Origin: SIG603 sp963621245
GTDB taxonomy: Bacteria; Bacillota; Clostridia; Oscillospirales; Acutalibacteraceae
Assembly (NCBI GenBank): GCA_963621245.1
Contig: CAVFCW010000003.1
Coordinates: 62,001-126,000, forward strand
Length of the DNA: 64,000 nucleotides
Direction of reading: 5' to 3'
How positions within the stretch are numbered: position 1 is the stretch's first letter; the number at the start of each line of letters is the position of its first letter. Below the pieces are notes generated by a model that saw only the letters and a list, made by a program, of their open reading frames with translations, was not told the DNA's origin and did no database searches. Shown one piece after another: positions 60,700-64,000 of this stretch. Both the position numbers and the translations under genes were made by a program.

Positions 60700-61098
60700 T
60701 CATTTTCTCTCATAGATTTCTTGAGTGATTTTATCGTGAGAGCTGCCGACAAAATCCTCGCTCGAAACAAGTTTAAATCCGCTCGGAATTTCTCCGAGTT
60801 TAACATCAGACGGATATTTTCTGTTCCACCTAAAAATCACAATCTTGTCCGCCATCGGCAAAAGCTTTTTCGGGTCTTCCCTCTCGGCAAAAACAAACGA
60901 AGCCTTTGAGAAATCACCGTCGGATACAACAAAAAGCCTATCTTTGTTTTCAAACTGCTTTGCGGTGTAATCGTCGGTTGAAAGCTTTTCTTCGCCGACA
61001 AAGGCGAGTATTTTTTCTCTGAGGACGGAATCCATACTCTGCCTTCTCTTGTTGAAAAGAACTCCGCCGCCATCGTCGACGCAGTAAAAAACAACCAT
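60700..61098 (-). CDS. Conserved clostridial protein (132 aa), ribonuclease Z-like annotation
   Basis: It begins MVVFYCVDDGGGVLFNKRRQ, contains DDYTAKQFENKDRLFVVSDG and IVIFRWNRKYPSDV, and ends SHDKITQEIYERK. I recall similar clostridial proteins of 130-140 residues with a VDDxxGxxFNxRRQSxD start, sometimes labelled ribonuclease Z, but it has no HxHxDH metal motif, so that name is probably wrong. It starts four bases after the membrane protein and is the fourth visible gene of the MoxR cluster. Function is unknown. Confidence 0.65.
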   Translation of the reverse strand: MVVFYCVDDGGGVLFNKRRQSMDSVLREKILAFVGEEKLSTDDYTAKQFENKDRLFVVSDGDFSKASFVFAEREDPKKLLPMADKIVIFRWNRKYPSDVKLGEIPSGFKLVSSEDFVGSSHDKITQEIYERK

Positions 61099-61102
61099 GC
61101 TA

Positions 61103-62332
61103 TCACTCCTTTTTTAGCTGAGATTTCAGCTTTTTCGAGATTTCGTGCGCACGCTTGATTTCCGCCGCCGTGAGCGTGCTTTCGTCGCCGTAGCGTGCTC
61201 TTATATAGTAGCCGCGAAGCTCACTCCCAAGTTCGCTGTCGACAAATTTCTCGGTTGACTCGCACACATCTCGCGAGGTGTCGCCCGGGAAAATCGAAAC
61301 GCCCGCCTTTGCCGCCGCACGGCAGAAAGAAGCGTAATACCGTCTTACCTTGGCAGACGGCGAACGGTCGGAAAACTTCGGCTTGTCGTTTTGCGGCAAA
61401 ATTTCTTCATCGAAAACCTTGGTTTCCGTGTACTGATTATCACTTACTTTTCTTGCGGACATGGTTTCCATAAGCCGCTTGAAAAAGAATGCCGCAATCA
61501 AAAAGAAAATCAAAACCGCGACAATCTTTAAAGCAATCACAACCATGTGAGCGCCGCCGTTTTGCTCCTTCACGTTCTCTATCATATCTTCGCTGAGGCC
61601 GTTCACATTATTGGCAAAATTCACCATGTGAACATTCTCATTCTCACTGATAAAAAGCGAGGCTATTTTGAAAATAACCCAAATTCCGCCGTAGATGACA
61701 AGAAAGACGAGCGATATAATCGGCGTCACGATGTAATCGTAGAGAACACCGCCGACAGCGCCGCCGAAAGTCAAAAATGCCTTTGAGCTGAAGAAAAAGC
61801 ACAGCAAAACGAGTGCGGCAAGCGTGCCGATTTCAAGAAGCGGAAGCTTTCCCGTACTTCCTGAATCGCCGTAGCGCAGAACACGAAGAAGATAAATCGT
61901 GAAAACCGTGTAAACAAGCACGCACATAAATCCCCAGCTTACACCTCGGTAAGCGTGGAAAAATCCCGCAAGCGCCACAAAAAATATAGCTTTGGGAAAA
62001 ATCTCGTTTAACACGACATATTCCGCCGTAAGGAATTTTTTAACGATGATAAACTCCGTGTAAGCCACAATCGGAACAGTTATGAGAATATCAAAAGTGC
62101 TGTGGCATAGAAAAAACGGACACACGGCAATTATCAAAGCGATAAATCTCAGTTTCTCGTTCTTTTCGCAAAGAAAAGAAGCGACTCCCACAGAAAAGCC
62201 CAAAATAATTACCGTGGGAAACAGATTCGAAAAACCGATGTATGCTCCGAAAACGGCAGACACAACTCCGAGCCAAAGTGCGGCGTCGGCGGCTGTTTTA
62301 AGCGCGGCATAAAAATGCTTGATATTACTCAT
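61103..62332 (-). CDS. Membrane protein of the MoxR-DUF58 cluster
   Basis: This is a 409-residue protein with about eight TM helices in the N-terminal 280 residues, then a soluble C-terminal part with FKRLMETMSARKV and RRYYASFCRAAAKAGVSI, resembling DUF4129-type tails of transglutaminase-linked membrane proteins. No catalytic Cys-His-Asp triad is seen, so it is not itself a transglutaminase. Its start overlaps the DUF58 stop by four bases (ATGA), as usual in the MoxR-DUF58-membrane protein clusters. Role is unknown. Confidence 0.75.
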   Translation of the reverse strand: MSNIKHFYAALKTAADAALWLGVVSAVFGAYIGFSNLFPTVIILGFSVGVASFLCEKNEKLRFIALIIAVCPFFLCHSTFDILITVPIVAYTEFIIVKKFLTAEYVVLNEIFPKAIFFVALAGFFHAYRGVSWGFMCVLVYTVFTIYLLRVLRYGDSGSTGKLPLLEIGTLAALVLLCFFFSSKAFLTFGGAVGGVLYDYIVTPIISLVFLVIYGGIWVIFKIASLFISENENVHMVNFANNVNGLSEDMIENVKEQNGGAHMVVIALKIVAVLIFFLIAAFFFKRLMETMSARKVSDNQYTETKVFDEEILPQNDKPKFSDRSPSAKVRRYYASFCRAAAKAGVSIFPGDTSRDVCESTEKFVDSELGSELRGYYIRARYGDESTLTAAEIKRAHEISKKLKSQLKKE

Positions 62333-63405
62333 GATTGTTTCGCCTCCGAGTTTTCACTCTGACCGTCCAGCACGAAAACGGAAGCGCCCGTCCGTGCTTT
62401 GAGCCTTTCAAGTGCCGAAATATCTTTTTCCGTCTTAATCGGCGTGATGAGCACACAGCAGTTTGTATCGTAATCACGCTTAAGCACCATGTTCACCATT
62501 TCATCGACGGAAACCTCGGCGGTGTAGGAATTTGCTCTGCCGAGTCCCTCAAGAATTCGGCTCAGATGTTGTTCGCCCAGTCCCGATTTCAAAAGCGGAA
62601 GCTTTCCGACAGAAGTCTGCAAACATCCCGAGTGATAGAAAGAGAACGGAATCTGCTCCTTTTCGAGCTTTTCGCAAACAGTTCTGCAAAGGCTGTAGCA
62701 ATATTCTATGCTCTTGTCGCCGGCACCCTCCGAAGAAAACAAAAGCGTGAGCTTTCTGTCGGTCGTGTGATCGTACTGCTTTACCATAAGTCTGCCGCTT
62801 TGCAAACTTCTCGTCCAAGAAATAGATTTTTGCGGTTCTCTTCCGGTGTACTCACGGAAACCGACAGTCAAAACGGGATCCTCGTGAATATTGCGCCTTA
62901 CGCTCTTTTCGCCCATAAGTCCACCAGACAAAAACGATATGTCGGCGTCCTCCAGGCGTCTGGGAATTACGACAAACTCTCTCGAACCGCGAAACTCCCT
63001 CGATTTCGTCTTGATTCCGATAAAATCTCCCGCCGATACGCTGTAATTCGTCAGGCGGTAAAGTCCCCTCTCGGGCACTTTGATTTTAACGTCAAACTCG
63101 ACCGTCTGCTTTGGCATAAGAAAACAGGAAATGCTGTATTCTCCCATGTTGCCGTAAGTATCGAGTTTACCTCTGCCGTTTTCGCAAAGTTTCGCCTTGC
63201 CCGGCATATTGCATTTTGCCGTGAGGAAAAAAGCGGGCAAAGCGGAATTATTGTGAAGCGATATTTTTACGCTGAACGGCTCGTCGGGCTCGACAAGATA
63301 TTTTTCGGTGCTTATTTTAAGGTTCACTCTTTTCAAAGTGTAACGGCTCAAAAAATACTCGAGAAAAACTATAAGCAGTACGAGTATTATGAAAAATATT
63401 ATCAT
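62329..63405 (-). CDS. DUF58 domain membrane-anchored protein
   Basis: This 358-residue protein has one N-terminal TM helix (IIFFIILVLLIVFLEYFL), an extracellular-like beta domain (about 30-170) and the DUF58 core. That core has VGFREYTGREPQKSISW and SGRLMVKQYDHTTDRKLTL, the family's REY…W…L.VK.YD pattern, in a vWA-like fold. DUF58 proteins work with MoxR ATPases in assembling or activating envelope complexes. Start overlaps the MoxR stop by four bases and end overlaps the next start, so the cluster is translated as a unit. Confidence 0.9.
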   Translation of the reverse strand: MIIFFIILVLLIVFLEYFLSRYTLKRVNLKISTEKYLVEPDEPFSVKISLHNNSALPAFFLTAKCNMPGKAKLCENGRGKLDTYGNMGEYSISCFLMPKQTVEFDVKIKVPERGLYRLTNYSVSAGDFIGIKTKSREFRGSREFVVIPRRLEDADISFLSGGLMGEKSVRRNIHEDPVLTVGFREYTGREPQKSISWTRSLQSGRLMVKQYDHTTDRKLTLLFSSEGAGDKSIEYCYSLCRTVCEKLEKEQIPFSFYHSGCLQTSVGKLPLLKSGLGEQHLSRILEGLGRANSYTAEVSVDEMVNMVLKRDYDTNCCVLITPIKTEKDISALERLKARTGASVFVLDGQSENSEAKQS

Positions 63406-64000
63406 TCGATACTCTCCAAGGGCACCGCTACCTCGCTTAAAAGTCTCTTGACGTAAGCCTCGGAATCCTTTCTTGAGCCGAGACTTCCCGATATTCTGTG
63501 AGCGAGAACGGGAACTGCCATATCCTTCACGTCCTCGGGAATGACGAAACTTCTGCCCGAGAAAAGCGCTTTGACCTGTGAAGCTCTGTAAAGCGCAAGA
63601 GCACCTCTCGTGGATACGCCGGCACCGAGGCCAGCCGCCGTTCTCGTTTTCTCGATAATATCCATAATGTAAGACACAACCGCCTTTGAAACGCTTGTTT
63701 CGCCGAGTTTCTTCTTGAGTGCCGCCGTCTCCTCACGGGAAACAACCTCCTTTACATCTGCGAGAATATCTATGCTCGATTTTCTCATAAGAACGCTCAT
63801 TTCTTCATCACGGCTCATGTAACCCATGGAAAGGCGCATGAAAAATCTGTCTATCTGAGCCTCGGGAAGCGGAAACGTTCCGCCGGACTCAAGCGGATTT
63901 TGCGTTGCCATGACGAGAAACGGCTCTTCAAGCGGAAACGTTGTTCCGTCTACGGAAATCTGCTTTTCTTCCATTGCCTCAAGAAGGCTCGACTGAGTTC
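63402..64000 (-). CDS. MoxR-family AAA+ ATPase, C-terminal part
   Basis: The window ends inside this gene, so the Walker A motif and N-terminus are missing; 198 residues remain. The Walker B/sensor region is seen as SSLLEAMEEKQISVDG followed by FLVMATQNPLESGGTFPLPEAQIDRF (sensor 1 and arginine-finger region). A helical lid with GVSTRGALALYRASQ and FVIPEDVKDMAVPVLAHR follows. It is the first gene in the cluster with DUF58 and the membrane protein. MoxR ATPases act as chaperones for assembling metal-containing or vWA-protein complexes. Confidence 0.93.
   Translation of the reverse strand, partial: TQSSLLEAMEEKQISVDGTTFPLEEPFLVMATQNPLESGGTFPLPEAQIDRFFMRLSMGYMSRDEEMSVLMRKSSIDILADVKEVVSREETAALKKKLGETSVSKAVVSYIMDIIEKTRTAAGLGAGVSTRGALALYRASQVKALFSGRSFVIPEDVKDMAVPVLAHRISGSLGSRKDSEAYVKRLLSEVAVPLESIE

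Noticed and set aside
62335..63456. A 373-codon plus-strand frame
   Set aside because: It runs exactly antisense to the DUF58 gene, has no ribosome site and shows no domain; the minus-strand gene explains the bases.

Overview
The window looks like the chromosome of a gut- or rumen-type Clostridia, most like the Ruminococcaceae/Oscillospirales. The evidence is AGGAGG-type ribosome sites, TTGACA/TATAAT promoters, a fused chorismate mutase-prephenate dehydratase, a short prolyl-tRNA synthetase, a DUF1292 protein, LCP and GtrA envelope proteins and TnpV remnants. No genus can be assigned from the sequence alone.

Layout. 1-2.5 kb: the end of a short-chain dehydrogenase, an esterase lipoprotein, and a decayed transposon remnant (a 59-aa gene and a frameshifted tnpV). 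2.6-10.7 kb: an M3 peptidase, then the minus-strand operon aroK-tyrA-aroB-aroA-aroC-pheA behind a consensus promoter, a Phe-rich leader peptide and a terminator (probable attenuator). 10.8-12.8 kb: acpP and proS. 13.7-17.2 kb: two tandem Gfo/Idh/MocA oxidoreductases and a sugar-isomerase-type TIM barrel. 17.4-18.1 kb: tiny mobile-element-like genes. 18.6-23.3 kb: tRNA-Val, a DUF308 protein, a DtxR-type regulator, a zinc-ribbon/repeat membrane protein, an MBL hydrolase and an HD hydrolase. 23.8-34.5 kb: a beta-mannan catabolic island (phosphohexomutase, LacI regulator, GH36, two GH130 phosphorylases, a 2-epimerase) whose isomerase and ABC permease genes are broken. 34.5-47.2 kb: a two-component system, a 4-Cys mini-protein, citrate synthase, two sugar nucleotidyltransferases, LCP, GtrA, trxB, a dipeptidase, pyrE and a MetE-like protein. 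47.4-49.1 kb: a large RNA locus on the minus strand, DUF1292 and a 6S-like RNA. 49.2-64 kb: proC, a tandem repeat array, a Na/Pi transporter, a GPH symporter, a lipoprotein, secA, ilvE, and a minus-strand cluster of MoxR, DUF58, membrane protein, small conserved protein and nuclease lipoprotein.

The most unusual part is the 928-nt minus-strand transcription unit at 47405-48332. It has a perfect consensus promoter, a strong terminator, long-range complementary segments and at least eight tiny reading frames, most of them preceded by a Shine-Dalgarno sequence. Three of the start regions share the same 11-mer ending in the start codon. I know no described family that matches, but I could not run a search.

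Five intergenic regions are filled by a modular palindromic repeat family. Two of these loci are bounded by inverted copies of one module, and one contains five tandem units of about 136 bp.
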